Shown here piece after piece: positions 1 through 12,900 of a DNA stretch of 64,000 nt. Both the position numbers and the translations under genes were made by a program. Source of the DNA: Vitis vinifera (Eukaryota; Streptophyta; Magnoliopsida; Vitales; Vitaceae); the NCBI RefSeq assembly GCF_030704535.1, contig NC_081821.1, positions 5,595,001 through 5,659,000 on the forward strand. Direction: 5' to 3'. Numbering within the stretch: position 1 is the stretch's first letter; every line of letters starts with the position of its first letter. The notes under the pieces are model-generated. The model saw only the letters and a list, made by a program, of their open reading frames with translations. It was not told the DNA's origin and did no database searches.

Positions 1-2333
1 TCATTTTAATATTTAATTAAATTAGGGTTTGAAATTTCATTTGATTTTCATTCCCTTTCTTTAATTGGTCATTTAAAAAAAATTATTTAAAAATTAAATA
101 TTTTTTTAATTGGATGAGTTGTCGGCTTTCCTTTTGTCTTTCCGTTTGTTTTCAACCTCAAAAAATGGGAATAAAAAAAATACCAAAATATGGCATATTT
201 CCAAATGTGAGGATCATGAGAAACTCCATTTGTGAAATAATCTACAAATCATTATATATATATATATTGGGAATTATATTTTATTATATATGAATTTAAA
301 AATAAAATGCGCTGTCAATTATCACTACATCCTTTTCAAAAGTAAAACTTTACATATACCTCACTTTAAGGCAAATCTAAAAGCAATAATAACAGTAAAA
401 GAAAAAGAACAAAAAAAAGGAAGGTTTACCAGACCCACAAATTATGGAAAGTAACAAAACATAGGATAGGGAGTAGAGGCATGAGCATATAGTACATTAC
501 AATCATACAATTTCAATAATATAGTTGGAATCCAAGGTTTTTACCTCTTTACAAATCATAATGTAAAGACCATTTGGGCACTGTTAATTGTCCACCGACA
601 CAAGTTTTTGAAGACGATATTTTAGTAGCAATGAAGGGGAATTAAAGATGGACCCAAAAATAAATAAAAGAATATGGTCTGGGAACAGTGATGACAAATG
701 AATAAAATAGAGGTGGAGTAGGGCTTGAGAAGGCTCAACCGAAGTTGATTTGATAGAACATTGGCTCTGATCGCTACTTCTAGGGCCCTGGTAATTGATG
801 AATCAAGGGGTGATTGCAACTGCTACGTTTTCATATCCTGTTTTTTAAAATTATGAATGTGTGACAGAGAAAGGCTTCATAAAATAATGAAGTCTACATT
901 CCAATGATATTTATTTATTATCATTTTCCCGTGTGAAGCGAATTTCAAATAAAAGAAAAATATCATATGTTATGACTTATGATATAGATGGCTTGCAACT
1001 TGAAAAATTATTATTATTAATTTAAAATTCTTCTACATCAGAGATAGGTCCATGTAACGTCTAAAAATTTGTTACTGATTTTTTTTTTTTCTTTTTAAAT
1101 TTTAAAACATCTATTAAACTATTAAGAATATTAGATGATGTTTTTGAAAATGAATTGGTTTCAACATTGATAACACAAGGAAACCAAACTTACCCAACGT
1201 TTAGAAAGCATCATTACTTTAATTTTTTAATAAATTATAATGTTAATTTTTATTTATTTTTTAAAATTTGGGTGTGTTTAAATGAAACATGGGCAGCACG
1301 AACTCTTTACACCACAAAAATGGTTGTGCAATTATTATTAAAAGCAAAATTAAGTGCCCACGATAAGAGTGAAATAAATTTTTAAAAATAATTAAATAAA
1401 AAATACAAAAATTAGAATACCAAATACGATCCATAGATATAACTATATGACATCATATTAGATTACAAATCAAACAAATAAATGAGATCAAAGTTCCCAA
1501 AAAGAATTGATAAAAAGTAATAAAACATCGTAATTGATCCCATTCTTTGATACACACCGATTTGCAATGGGACTAACTTCATGCGGGCTTTAAATTGAAT
1601 GACACTTTTTGGTGTCATAAAACAACCCTCTTAACTAATTTTTTTGGTGGAGACCCACGATATAAATTATTTCAACACCACTTCTATTAGTAGGAATGTT
1701 AAAACCTATCTCTTTTTCTACAAATTTGAAATGTTACGATCAGCCCTCCCTCATATCCGTAAGTCTAACCAGTGGAACTCCGATTCCAACTCTTAAATAC
1801 AACACAATAAATTAGGCCACATTGAAAATCATCCATGCTATGCTAATTATAGGAGACTTCTCAGCTTTAGAATCTGCAATTGGCATCAGATTAAAAAGAA
1901 ACAAACAAAAACTGAATCCCAAAATGCCATCAAAGCATAGTACCTTCTATTCCTACTCCACTTTCTTATATTTATTTCATAGAAGTGGTCCTGTTCTAAG
2001 TTCTAACCCCTCTATTATCTCAAGGGCCACCTAAAAGGTCAAAAGTTGATGTGCAGGGTTCATTCTTTACAACTACTTTATAGGTCAACTCACTTTTTTT
2101 AATCAATCAAGGTCATTGCAATCCCTTCGATAAACACTCAATTAGACTACTGTCAAACAATTTTCTCAACATGTATAATGCACATCCTGAAATTGAATGA
2201 AGATTACACTTAACAGAGAGAGTTCTGTCATAAATATGTTGCTTTACATTAAAATAATGCCACGCCTAGAAAAGAACAAAAATAAATACAGGTGAGAGAA
2301 CAGAAAGAAAACCAATGTAAAAAACGAAAAGTA

Positions 2334-2372
<39 letters not shown>

Positions 2373-2484
2373 TTAACATTCAGAAATAGCTCACCCATTG
2401 TCTGTTAAATTGCATTGTCCTCTTCTCCTTCATCACCTTTATCGGACACGTAGAAAAGATTTTAACATATTAAGTTGCATACTT
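1..2484. other. AT-rich spacer left of the BSD gene
   Basis: No convincing gene is visible. Short open frames at 622-819, 1155-1385 and 1822-2034 have no recognisable domain, no splice context and AT-driven composition. Positions 2050-2484 probably carry the 3' untranslated region of the minus-strand BSD gene. A dinucleotide (AT)n run lies near 2336-2369 and a shorter one near 253-267. Confidence 0.5.
2336..2369. repeat. (AT)n microsatellite
   Basis: An uninterrupted alternating A/T run of about 34 bp, just past the stop codon of the minus-strand BSD gene, so probably in or near its 3' untranslated region. It is likely to vary in length between individuals. Confidence 0.9.
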
Positions 2485-5400
2485 TTACAATTTCTCCTTT
2501 TCATCATCCTGCAAATTTAATTTGAGAAAAAATTAGTAACATGCAAAATTAATGAATCGAGGATGTTGAAAACCAGCATTGAACATGCTTTCAGGTATCG
2601 CCTATGCCTGTCACTCGAGTAGAATCTGATCAAATTTAGACATATCCAGGAAGTTTGTCATGTGGTTGTATGCGAACAAAAACATTTAATATTTGCTCAC
2701 AGCAACCTATATACATGGCTTCATAATTTTCTCAGATTTTTGTCTTTTTTTTCTTCTCTTACTAATGTGTTGACTAACTTTGGTTGATTACATAAATTCT
2801 TGCTATCCACAAACGTTTTCCAAATTGTACAACATTGAGTTGAGAAAGCACTTTACTATATGCTGTCTTTCCACAATTCATTCTCCACAAATAGCATGAA
2901 ATCAGTCTCCAGAAATACGGAATGAAATCATATGGAGGCCAATTCAGAAAGAAACTCTCTGTTTTCTCATACCAAATTATTTCTGGTCAGAAAATAAAAG
3001 AAAAGTTTCTCCACACTTGGCTAGTACTGAGTTTCTCCAACTTCACCTTTGATTAGACTATGATGCCCAGGGAAGGCAGAGAGATCAACATTTGTGGGAA
3101 CTGGATATCCTATATTTAAAATACTAATTGAAAATCTATTCAAATGGACTGGCCAGACAAGACCCATGGACCCACAATAAAGGAATGGATGTGAGATACA
3201 AAAGGCTCAATCAGAGCTCAGTCCCATGGATTGCAGGGGCTCACATAATTATTTAAAATTTGCATTGCAGCAAATGAAGCTACTTGAATCTAATTTCACA
3301 GTGACAAGATACACAGGACTTTGATAAAAAAAATTTTGATAACCGAGGAACCTTCCATAGTCAAGCCCTTAGGACACTCCATGAGGACCCAAATCTCTGG
3401 GTGATGATAGTGACCGCAACAACCAACATCAGGTAAATCAAGGTATCATCAGTGGCTGGATTCGAACATGAGACCATGTGCCTCTTACTAGGACCACACC
3501 TCCCAGCATTTGACCTAACAAACTGAGCTACGTTGGTGGGCTACAGGACTTGGATAAACTTCAGATACTATGCAACTAATCTGCTTTTAGATTGGGTTTG
3601 AAACCTCCAGACTATGGACTGCCCTAGTGCCATCTCATACAATTTGCAGAACAGGATAGGAGATTGGTATTAAAAAAAAAAAAACCAATGGTGCCGTATC
3701 ATGGGGTGTGTAAAAAAAAGGAAGAGTTATTGAGCTTACCGAACTATTCACTATCTTGTCAAAATCGTCGTCAAAGCCTTCATCACCATAGCCTTCATCA
3801 CCATCATCTGAAACAAGAGATGAAAAATTAGTACACTAAAAGTTCACAGAATGTAAAGAAGTCACTCTTGTGCTTGGATTGTTCTTAAGCAAAAGTAGAC
3901 GCCTATTTTAAACACAGATGATGCATACCAAACCAAACTCCAAGAAGGAAAACTGAGCCCAAATCAAGAGCATCAATGAAAAGTGCAGTCCTTACGTCAC
4001 AAGACTCACAATGAAAGTGCAGGCCAAACAATTTGAACATCCAATTATTTTCTTATTTTTATTTACAATCAAACCATTTTTAGGATTTCTTTCTGCTATT
4101 GCACCTGATTAGACAAGCAATTAAGCATCATCAAGAGAATGCAACTTATGGTGCCTAAGGTTAGCAGTTAGTCAATGGCTTGGTATTTAAGAAACAGGCT
4201 CTGGTTAAACATACAGGTTACACATACACACTAGTAATATATAGGTACTCAAAATAGTTTTCTCACCTGTCAACAAATCTGACTAATATTGCATATTTCA
4301 AGAGAGAAGATAACTGAAAAAAGATTAATTGCTTACACAGGCAAGAGATGTACCAACCTTTTTTTTTAATAGGTAAATATGGATAGCTACATAAATGAAT
4401 GGCATGAAGGAGTGAACCCTAGCACACATGTAGTATACAAGGAAACACCCAAGAAAAGAAACAAGATGTGTCAATCTCATTCCTTGGTAACTGCATGCAC
4501 ACATGCTTACAGGTCAAGAGGTGATTATAAAATACCTGGGCCCTCATCACTGTCTCCAAGATCTCCCAGGAGAAATACATCCAAGTCCTGTTCTGTAGCA
4601 GATGAGGTTGAAGTTCTGCTTTGCTTGTTTGATTCCTTTGCCTCTACTTTAACAGTTGTTCCAGCTTTTGGAATTTCCTTCACATTATCTTCTTTTTCTT
4701 CTTCTGCAGACTTTTGCTTTACATCCTCCATGTACTGCTTCTCATACCTAATAGAAACCATAAGATAAGAGCGATTACTGAACCTGAGCAACCAGTAGAG
4801 TACTATAACCCAAGCAGATAGAGCAGTGGAGTGAAAGCAGAGGGGCAAGCACGGACAAAACACCTTAAAACCTAGAGTGCATGTATCAGTATTATATGTT
4901 TATACTCATAAATTTATATCAGTCAAATATTTGCATCACATGATTCAAAACAGTATCTAGTTTAAAAGGAAGTCAAAACATAACTGAGGTTAACTACTCT
5001 CTTTTGATGGTTACATTCTAGTTGAGGTTCAAGTCCATTCACAAACACCATGGCTTTCAAAATTTCTGAAAACCAAAATATTTAAGCTGTCCTGAAGTTG
5101 TCAGTGCAGAATGATTTGGATTGTCAGACTAGAACCCAAAATAAGAATAAAGACGAAGCCTGCTTGGATTTGAAATTCTCTACTCTAGAAACCAAATAGA
5201 TGAAAGCAACAAAACTCCCCACAAAACCACATGTTATTTACAAAACAAGCCTACTCAAACCAGTGCCAAAAGCAAATAACCTACCCGAATGAAATGAAAA
5301 GTGCGGTGAAGTCTGTGTCAATGAACTCATTTTAGCAACATGAGGTTATAGCAAAGCAAGGAAATGTAAATATACCAGAAACTCCTAAAAACAGCCAGAT

Positions 5401-8400
5401 TAGAAATCATAACAATAAAAAGTTTCAAGAAAAAAAAAAGGAGAGAGAAAATTAAAGATGGGGAAACATTTTCTAAGCACAATCTAACTAAATACAATTT
5501 TAGAAACATAAAATAGATCAGCACTTGTCATTTCCCACCCAGAAATAAATGAGAGGATAAGGTAAGCCTTCAAAAAATTTTAGCAACAAAAGCAATGATA
5601 TAAAATCTTGGTTAAATAAAACAATAAATGAGAACACGGCATATACCCCTGTTTACATACTATAAGATCCTTAAAGCATGTAATAGGTACTGCCCAGGGT
5701 CCATTAAATGAGGTAAAAATATCATTACAAAATCGACACACAAATTTTGATTGTGAAAGCAGTGAAAATTATATAATCAGTAACAGCATAAATGGAGGCT
5801 TAGCCCAAGTGAAGAGTCACTTACGGAGCCACATGACTGTTCACTAATATGAAATATATCCTCCAGAACTTCCTTTCTTTCATAAAACGTGGGCATAACT
5901 CATATCTTAGCTTTGAAACTTCCTGCAAAAACTCAGAAAAAATAATTATGGTTCATAAATGTTCATGTTCGATCAAAGGAATATGTGTGTAGCCTTTGGG
6001 CATGTGGGTTTGCCCATTTGATAATGCACAGAAGATTATGCATGATGTATAAAGCAAAGCAAGATAACACTCTGCAGTTCTATGAAATAGCAAACACCTT
6101 TGCACACTAGGTCATATCCAACAATAATTTCGTTAGACACGGTGCACACCATACTATAATGTCATTCAACCACAAAATCAACAGAGCTATTGAGAATTCC
6201 ATACTTGTAAAAATGTTTTGATAGGTGTCAACAACAATCTTGGTAATTAATTGAAACTTAAACTTTATACTATTGGGTTAATTATTTTTTAAACAGACTA
6301 ATTTATCCTTCTTATAACTAAAAACACTAAAGCTTCCAATTTTTGTGTTTAATTCTCATGTATAATATGTTCCAGCATGAAATGCATTTTAAATATCACC
6401 ATGATGTGGATGCTGATATGTTCAACTTTCATGAGAGACAAAATGCTGGTAGATGGACACAGCATGATAATCATTACTTCTCCTCCTTACAGTGCTGGAT
6501 CATTTTTTTTTCTATTCTTCCTCAACTCCCATATAGACCAAAATGCACAGAATGATCATAACATTTACTATCTTAGAAATGGCAAAGTGACCCAATAGAA
6601 GTTACTGCAACAAAATGGCAATCCTTGTACCAGCCTGAAATCTCACAGCATTTGTTTAACTAGAATTTCTTAGCGTACCTCATAGATTTGGAAAAACATT
6701 ATAATAACCTTTTTTTTAAAAATTTTTTTTACATTGACCTTATCACTTCCCTAAATGTTCCTAAGATGATAAGAAAAATTAAATTTGTTGAAGGCTTACA
6801 CATAACCCTTCACATATATACAGGAGCAGGTTTCATGAAAGATTGATATTTTCAAATGAAGCTTGAATTTCTCAAGATTTATATTTATGCAATCCTGCAA
6901 CTAATAGACATAGTGCAAAATACAAAGACTGTCTTTTTGTGCAACAGGAGACCCAAAAAACAAGGCATGAATAAGAGGTTGGCCCTCAAGGACTTGTAAT
7001 CAGCACTTCTGTGATGCATTAAATCAGTTATTACATTGTCAAACATTCTATCCCCAAACTATAAATAGCTCTCCTTCTTGTCATTTTCTTTATTGAGTGT
7101 TTTCAGTAACAAGGAACTACCTTGACTGTTGAGAGAACAAGATTGGCATGCCTTTCTTGCCATTGTGTAAGATCCTGCCGAACATTTGAGACTGTTGGCA
7201 CATCAGACATCTCTGTATCATCTGCACATCAAAAGCACCATCCCGATAAAGTCATGGCATAAAATGCTTCCATTCCATTGTGCCCTAACATATAAGAACA
7301 TAATTTGAGCTTCACAAAAACACAATATTACAAACTAATATCGAAAACAGTCAAATATTCCAAACAGTATTTCCTGTTGCAGTTTCTAATCCAAATAGTC
7401 ACATCAGAAACCAAAAGAGCATAGAAATAAATAATTCCAGTTACACATACTAGATACTGATTCAATGAAGCAGTTGCTTGCATCATAAAATTTCATTACA
7501 ATTTGAATCACATTATCAATATGAACTTATAGAGAAGTTCATTTCAAAGTGGAGATCCTTCATCCAAGAAATTCAATTCAATTCATTGATTTCAAGAGTT
7601 GTAATTCAAGTATAATAATGGCTATGGGGAAGCACTTTGAAATCATGAGAAAATTTCAGAATATTATTTCAGCCCCATTTCTACCGATGCCCAACATGAG
7701 ACTAACGTACCATATTGTTAGGGTTTAAAAAAAAAATCATCAATATTGCATAAAATCTGCAAAGAGTTGCAGAGGCAAACAAAAGCAAATTGTGTCAATT
7801 GGAAACAGCTACATAGTGCTAAATCCTACTATTCTCAAACAAATTCAACCATAGACCAAACTGCTCAAGGCTGAAATTGGAAAACCAGAGAATTGAATAA
7901 ATTCAAAACTACATTAGTAAATTCATGAATGTTTTCCACATTGCCCTCTGTTTGGCATCTTAAAAATGGTGGAAATTTAAAGAAAATGAAATATTATATA
8001 TAATGTCACCGCTGCTCTTGTTTTCATAAATTGAAAATACCAACTCCTGCAAGCAAATTGTCGTACTATTAGGCGATAAGAATTGGTCTTGTTCGACTTC
8101 TGGGACTCTAGCTACATGACATTTTTCAATATGCACGATTTAGTTTATTTAATTGTTTCTACACTATCTCAGCAACCAAACAAACCAAGAAAAAAAGAGC
8201 GACAAGACCGGATCAACTACCTTCCAAAGGGAAATCCTGAAATGTATTCATAGTAATTCCCTTCACGAACTCCCCCAACTCATCAGTAACACCGAACTTC
8301 TCCAGATCCGAAGCCTCTGTCTCCGGCGAGGAACGAACGGACGGAGAGATCCCATCCGCGAGCAACTTGATCTTGTCGGCTCCTTTAAGGGCTTCAATCT

Positions 8401-8626
8401 TGATCTGGTCGGCTCTCTTTGAAGCCTCCACGGCAATTTCTTTTGATCGCTTTGCCGTTTCCGAGGCAATCTCCTTAGATCTCTTAGCCGTTTCTGAGGC
8501 AATCTCCTTTGATCTCTTCGCCGTTTCGGAGACGATATCGGAGATTTTAGTGGTTCCAATGGTTAGTTCTTGGGATCGCTTCGCGGCTTCTTCCGCGAAG
8601 CTTCGAGCTTTGAGCCATAAATCCAT
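2485..8626 (-). CDS. BSD-domain protein (six coding exons)
   Basis: Exons on the minus strand are 8626-8221, 7221-7121, 5922-5825, 4747-4536, 3807-3740 and 2508-2485. Every junction is GT-AG, the phases agree, and the total is 909 nt (302 aa plus stop). The N-terminus is a charged helix with three exact copies of SETAKRSKEIA at residues 33-65. A BSD domain covers about residues 106-205, including the family's Phe-Trp pair (FW at 188-189, followed by RIYF). The tail is acidic (DDGDEGYGDEGFDDDFDK) and ends in DDEKEKL. BSD domains also occur in TFIIH p62 and synapse-associated proteins; the role of this plant type is not well known. The start at 8626 is chosen because the longer frame upstream is lysine-rich leader. 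Intron 5 carries a SINE and intron 4 a LINE tail. The gene is divergent from DPB2. Identification is from domain pattern and remembered relatives, not a search. Confidence 0.9.
3313..3558 (-). mobile_element. tRNA-derived SINE with target site duplication
   Basis: On the minus strand the element begins near 3542 with a tRNA-like head. It has a box A-like TAGCTCAGTTTG and, about 45 bases on, a box B-like GTTCGAATCC, the internal promoter of RNA polymerase III. It ends in a T-rich tail near 3329-3338, as in plant Au-type SINEs. It is flanked by ACAGGACTTTGATAAA (3313-3328) and ACAGGACTTGGATAAA (3543-3558), a 16-bp duplication with one mismatch. It lies in the last intron of the BSD gene, antisense to RNA polymerase III sense but on the same strand as the host transcript. 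It cannot be a working tRNA gene, because the acceptor and anticodon stems do not close. Confidence 0.75.
4346..4476 (-). mobile_element. Short LINE/SINE 3' tail in a BSD intron
   Basis: A T run at 4359-4368 followed by AATAGGTAAATATGG and, about 65 bases on, GTAGTATACAAGG is the reverse complement of the plant LINE 3' end (a GTATACT...motif, then TTACCTATC and poly-A). The same architecture recurs at 62313 and 63778. Possible target duplications are AGATGTACCAACC (4346-4358) and AGATGTGTCAATC (4464-4476), 10 of 13 matching. The piece is heavily 5'-truncated. Confidence 0.5.
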
Positions 8627-9935
8627 GCCTTTCTCTCTGTTGCTCCTCTTCTTCTTCTTCTTCGGTTGGTTTTGGGTTTCTTTGTGCTGAGATTTACGAA
8701 CGTGTTGACGGTAACAAATTCTACCCAGCAATGTGATGTGACGATGGTCTTTCTAGAGGCCACGCCAGCAGATCTTGCCACGTCGGTAGCTATATTGTGT
8801 TGTGGGCCTACTATGCTGGCATAGACGGTCCGAGCTGATGTTAGCATATGCCATATCGTATAATTTGCATTTTTTACTTTATTTTTCAATAATTGTTTAA
8901 TTTAAAAAAAAATATTTATATCATACACACCAAGCGCAAAAAAAACATGCTAAATATTTGTGAAAAGTAAAAATAAAAAAATAAATGAGTTATTTAAGAC
9001 TCTATTTATATAAAATTATTATTTTATTTTTTTAATTGCTAGAATCCATTTGAAAATGACTTTTAAAAAGTTAGGAGTATTTTTGAATGCTTAAAAATAC
9101 TTATTTACATCAATGAGGTGTTTAATAAACTTTTGAAAATAATTTTTTAAAAATTAAATAATTTCTTAAAATGACTTATATCAAATTATTTGATAGATGA
9201 TTTTTTTTAAATTAATTTTAAAATGTATTAAAAATCACTAAGTTTTTTACTCAAAAGTGGAAATCAGGCACTAAAAATCATGAAAAACTAAATTCTTTTA
9301 GGTTATATCTCTTGCTAAATTATTCAGATAATATTAAATGAAATTATGATTTTTTAAAAATGAAAAATCAATTTTTTTTAATTTATCTTTTTATTTGATC
9401 TTTTATGAAAATAAGAATTTATGTCATGAATCAATTTGGTAATTATAATCTTCTTCTTCTCTCTTACCAATAATATTACATTTTTTTATTAGAAAGCAAT
9501 TAATTTTAATAAATTAATTATAGATATATTACTATCTTATATTAAATTATTAAAATAAATTTTTTTATTAGACAATATGCCATTACCATAAACGGTTAAT
9601 TAGTTTGTTAATTATACCATCTATAATTTTTTATTATACTATTAAAATAAATAATAGATAAAATAAAATTTTAAAATAATCAACGAACGTGATTTAATTA
9701 TTTTCATTATTCTTGATAAAAAATTGAAAATATTGTCTTTACGTGGAGAAACCCTAGCGACACCGTAAATACTGATTAAAAAAATATAAAAAACAAAACA
9801 AAACAAAATGAAAACCGATGGGACTCCTCTTCCCGCCATTTTCCACGCAAAAGAAGTGGTTTTGCCGCCCAATCCACACCCAAACAGGGAAAAGCAAAGA
9901 AAAGTTTGGAGAAAGGGAGAGATTTTCAGGGAGAG
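8627..9935. promoter_or_regulatory. Shared spacer between the divergent BSD and DPB2 genes
   Basis: The two start codons are 1,309 bp apart and the genes point away from each other, so both promoters must lie here. The BSD-proximal 200 bp is GC-richer, with a CCACGTCGG ACGT core near 8777. The middle (about 8900-9700) is very AT-rich and resembles decayed MITE-type palindromes. The DPB2-proximal 130 bp is again GC-richer and carries an E2F-like site. Confidence 0.55.
9861..9868 (+). promoter_or_regulatory. E2F-like site upstream of DPB2
   Basis: TTTGCCGC matches the plant E2F consensus WTTSSCSS and lies 68-75 bp upstream of the DPB2 start codon. A near match, CTTCCCGCC, lies at about 9829-9837. 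Replication genes are commonly under E2F control at G1/S, so the position makes biological sense, but an 8-bp degenerate motif can occur by chance. Confidence 0.4.
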
Positions 9936-12900
9936 ATGGGAGCAGCGACGAGGAAGAAGGTGCAGAGGAAGTTCAAGATCAGAGGTTATACCCTTAAAGT
10001 GGAAGCCCTAGACGAGATCCTTTCTTTCTTGAGCCACTTCCAAGACGCTGAAGATGAGGCCATCGATCTCCTCCTCGACGAGCTCGAAAACGAATCTTGT
10101 ATTTCCGTCTTCACCTTTTTTTTCCTTATCTATTTCAACTCCTTCATTTGTGTGTTTTCGCTTGATTTTCCTATTTATTTCCCTATTTGATTTCCTTGAG
10201 AATGGGGAAAATAAAATAAGTCGATAATTTGGATCTTGGATATTTCATTGTTTGCGACTCGAGGAAATGCCGTAAGACATCCGATTCGGATTTTGATGGA
10301 GGAGTCTCTCCTTGTTTGATTGCTCGGAGAAAAGGGAGGAAGGGAAAGGAAATTAAAGCTTTGAATCTTCGTATCATTAAATTATTTTTTACTCGACAGA
10401 ACAAGCTGGCCATTCAATTGAGTATAGTACAACTATGGACATAGTTAGAGCGAGTCTCATTATTTGTGAAAATCATAGAAACAGTCACTTGGAAATTAAC
10501 GTTTATTTTCACTTCTACTCCTCTGCTTTCTTGACTATCAAACAGAGAGATTTTAGATGGTTTGAAGTTCATTTTTTTTTTTTTTTTTTTGTGGTTGGCA
10601 GTGAAATCTTCTATATTAGATAAAGAATCAGTGCATCGGGTCGTCAGCCTCCTATTGGAGGCAGAAGCAGCAGTTGAGGAAACTCCCGGGGCCATCAGTA
10701 CTCGATCTGCACTTCGCATAGTTGATGCATTCTTGATGTCTAAATTTTGTTATGATCCAATAAAAAAGATCTTCTATGAGTGAGTCATATTCAAGTGTCC
10801 TGTTTTATTCTCCATCATTTGGTATATTTGGTTCCTCATACAATGTAGGAGAAAGAAGGAATTTAAAATTTGGAGCTTCATGAATTTTTGTAGAAGAAAG
10901 CAAATCCCGAGGCTAGTACAACAGAAAATCTAGGGAAAGTGTGAAATTAAAATGTTGAGGTTTGTAGTTTGATTTTTTGTGACAGGACAAAGCAATAATT
11001 ATCTACACAACATGCAACTGAGAGCCTGATACCTATTTGGATTAACGGAGGGAAAATTTTAAATTTTTGTAAACTGAAAATCTAAAACATGAGATGCAAG
11101 GTCCCCTTTTTTTCCCTTTCTACAATTACTATTGAAGCTAAAGGAAGGATACATTACATTTTTTTTAACAAATAACAAGAAATTCAGGACTCATGGTGGA
11201 GTTTCTGTAACTATAAGCAGTAACTGGGATCTTGTCTTTTCAGTTGAATTTCTTTTTAAATTTGTTTATGGTGATCTTTCAATGCAGGAATACAGGGAGG
11301 CTTGCGATTCACGGTGATGCTTCTGCCAAATCTGCTTTATACAGAAATAGGTTTCTGTTGTTGTTCCAGAGGCTTTCTCGTGATCAGCACTTTTCTAAAC
11401 CTGCATTCGATACTGAAATGTCTCATTTTGGAAGCTGCGAGGTATTCCCTTTCATGCGCCAGCTCAAGCCCAAACCACGTACATTATAAACAGCATGTGC
11501 CTTTCAAATTATGTGTTGAAATACTTCTTCTAATATTTATTCATTCTTATGGTACTTGTATGTGGCAGATATCACCAATTCAGTCTTTGATTGGGCAAAC
11601 GGGCAAGAGATGGGTGATGGGTGTTATATCTCAGTTGGAAGATGGCCATTTCTTCTTGGAAGATCTTACTGCATCAGTGGAAATTAATTTATCTAATGCA
11701 ATATCCTTTACACAACTTACAGTTTTTTTTCCATATATGGATGGGATATTGGGCTGTTTGCACTTCCAGAAGTAGGTTCATATATCCTGAAAACTCATTC
11801 CATGCAGAAAACTCCTAGAATTTTTTTAGCTTGCATTGTTGCACCAGTGTTGCTTTTATTTGATTTGACCCACTTTAGTGCTTGCAATTGCAATCCTTTG
11901 GATGTCAAGAATTTGCTACACCCCTGGATCTGGTTTACCTATGACCTAATAAGCATTGGGCTATGGTTCATCCAGATTACAAGGATAGGTCATTTCAGTG
12001 AGTGTGATGAACTGAATCCACTGCTTAAACTTGTTCTCATGTTGCTAATTAGATGCATGTATACCTTGTCTTTTACTTATCAATTCATAAAATGTTGGAT
12101 TCTATTGTAGTTTAGATGCTATAATAAGCATGGACATACGAAATCATCATTTTCTTTAACAGGCAATACAAAATTACAACAGGATTTTTTTCAGAGAACA
12201 CAATAATTGTAGCAGAAGGTGAGATGTTCTTGGATGGTATTTTTCAGGTTAGTGTTTGTTCTCTTCTCCATGGAATATTTTCTCCTAAATAAAACTGATG
12301 GATGATTAAAAGATTTAAGGAAACATTATTAGATGTAGGCTATGCCAAACTTATGGTGCAAATTATGCCATGACATTTGCTCCAATGGCTAAGATGAAAT
12401 CTATATGGGCACTGGCAGAGCCAGAAATGTAGGACAGGGGGGCCAAAGAAGAAAAAAATCTATTTCAGGGGGGCAATGTGATATCGAGATATAAATTTGG
12501 CTTAATGTTAAGCCTTTTTTTTCTTGGAAATTTGGTTGATGCCCCCCCTGCGCACATGCTGGCTCTGCCAGAGTATATGGGGATTCCATTTGCTTCATTG
12601 AATCATTCTCAGTCTCCTACCAACTTGATGTTGAGAAAGGTTTTCTTCATGGGTTCTTTATAAGGTTGTTGTAGATAACAACCACCCTCGGATTTTAGTT
12701 CCCCAGCTGTGAAGGAAAATAGACCAAAGGATGCGCTTTATGGTTTGAAACTATGCTTGAAATGCGTGGTTTGATAGGTTTTAACTCCCTCATTAAGGGA
12801 GTTGTTTTTGTTTCTCTCTCTTCCTTTTGTCTTTTGGTGTCCTTTATTAATGTTATGTGTACTTTGTTGCACTTTTTTGTTAGGTGCTGTTAATTTGTTT

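Noticed and set aside
3440-3540. Possible tRNA gene on the minus strand
   Set aside because: Box A and B are present, but the acceptor and anticodon stems do not form, and flanking duplications plus a T-rich tail show a SINE.
11302-11775. 157-codon frame through DPB2 exons 3 and 4
   Set aside because: It reads exon 3 in the wrong frame and runs through the AT-AC intron; only its middle part (11569-11700) is real coding sequence.
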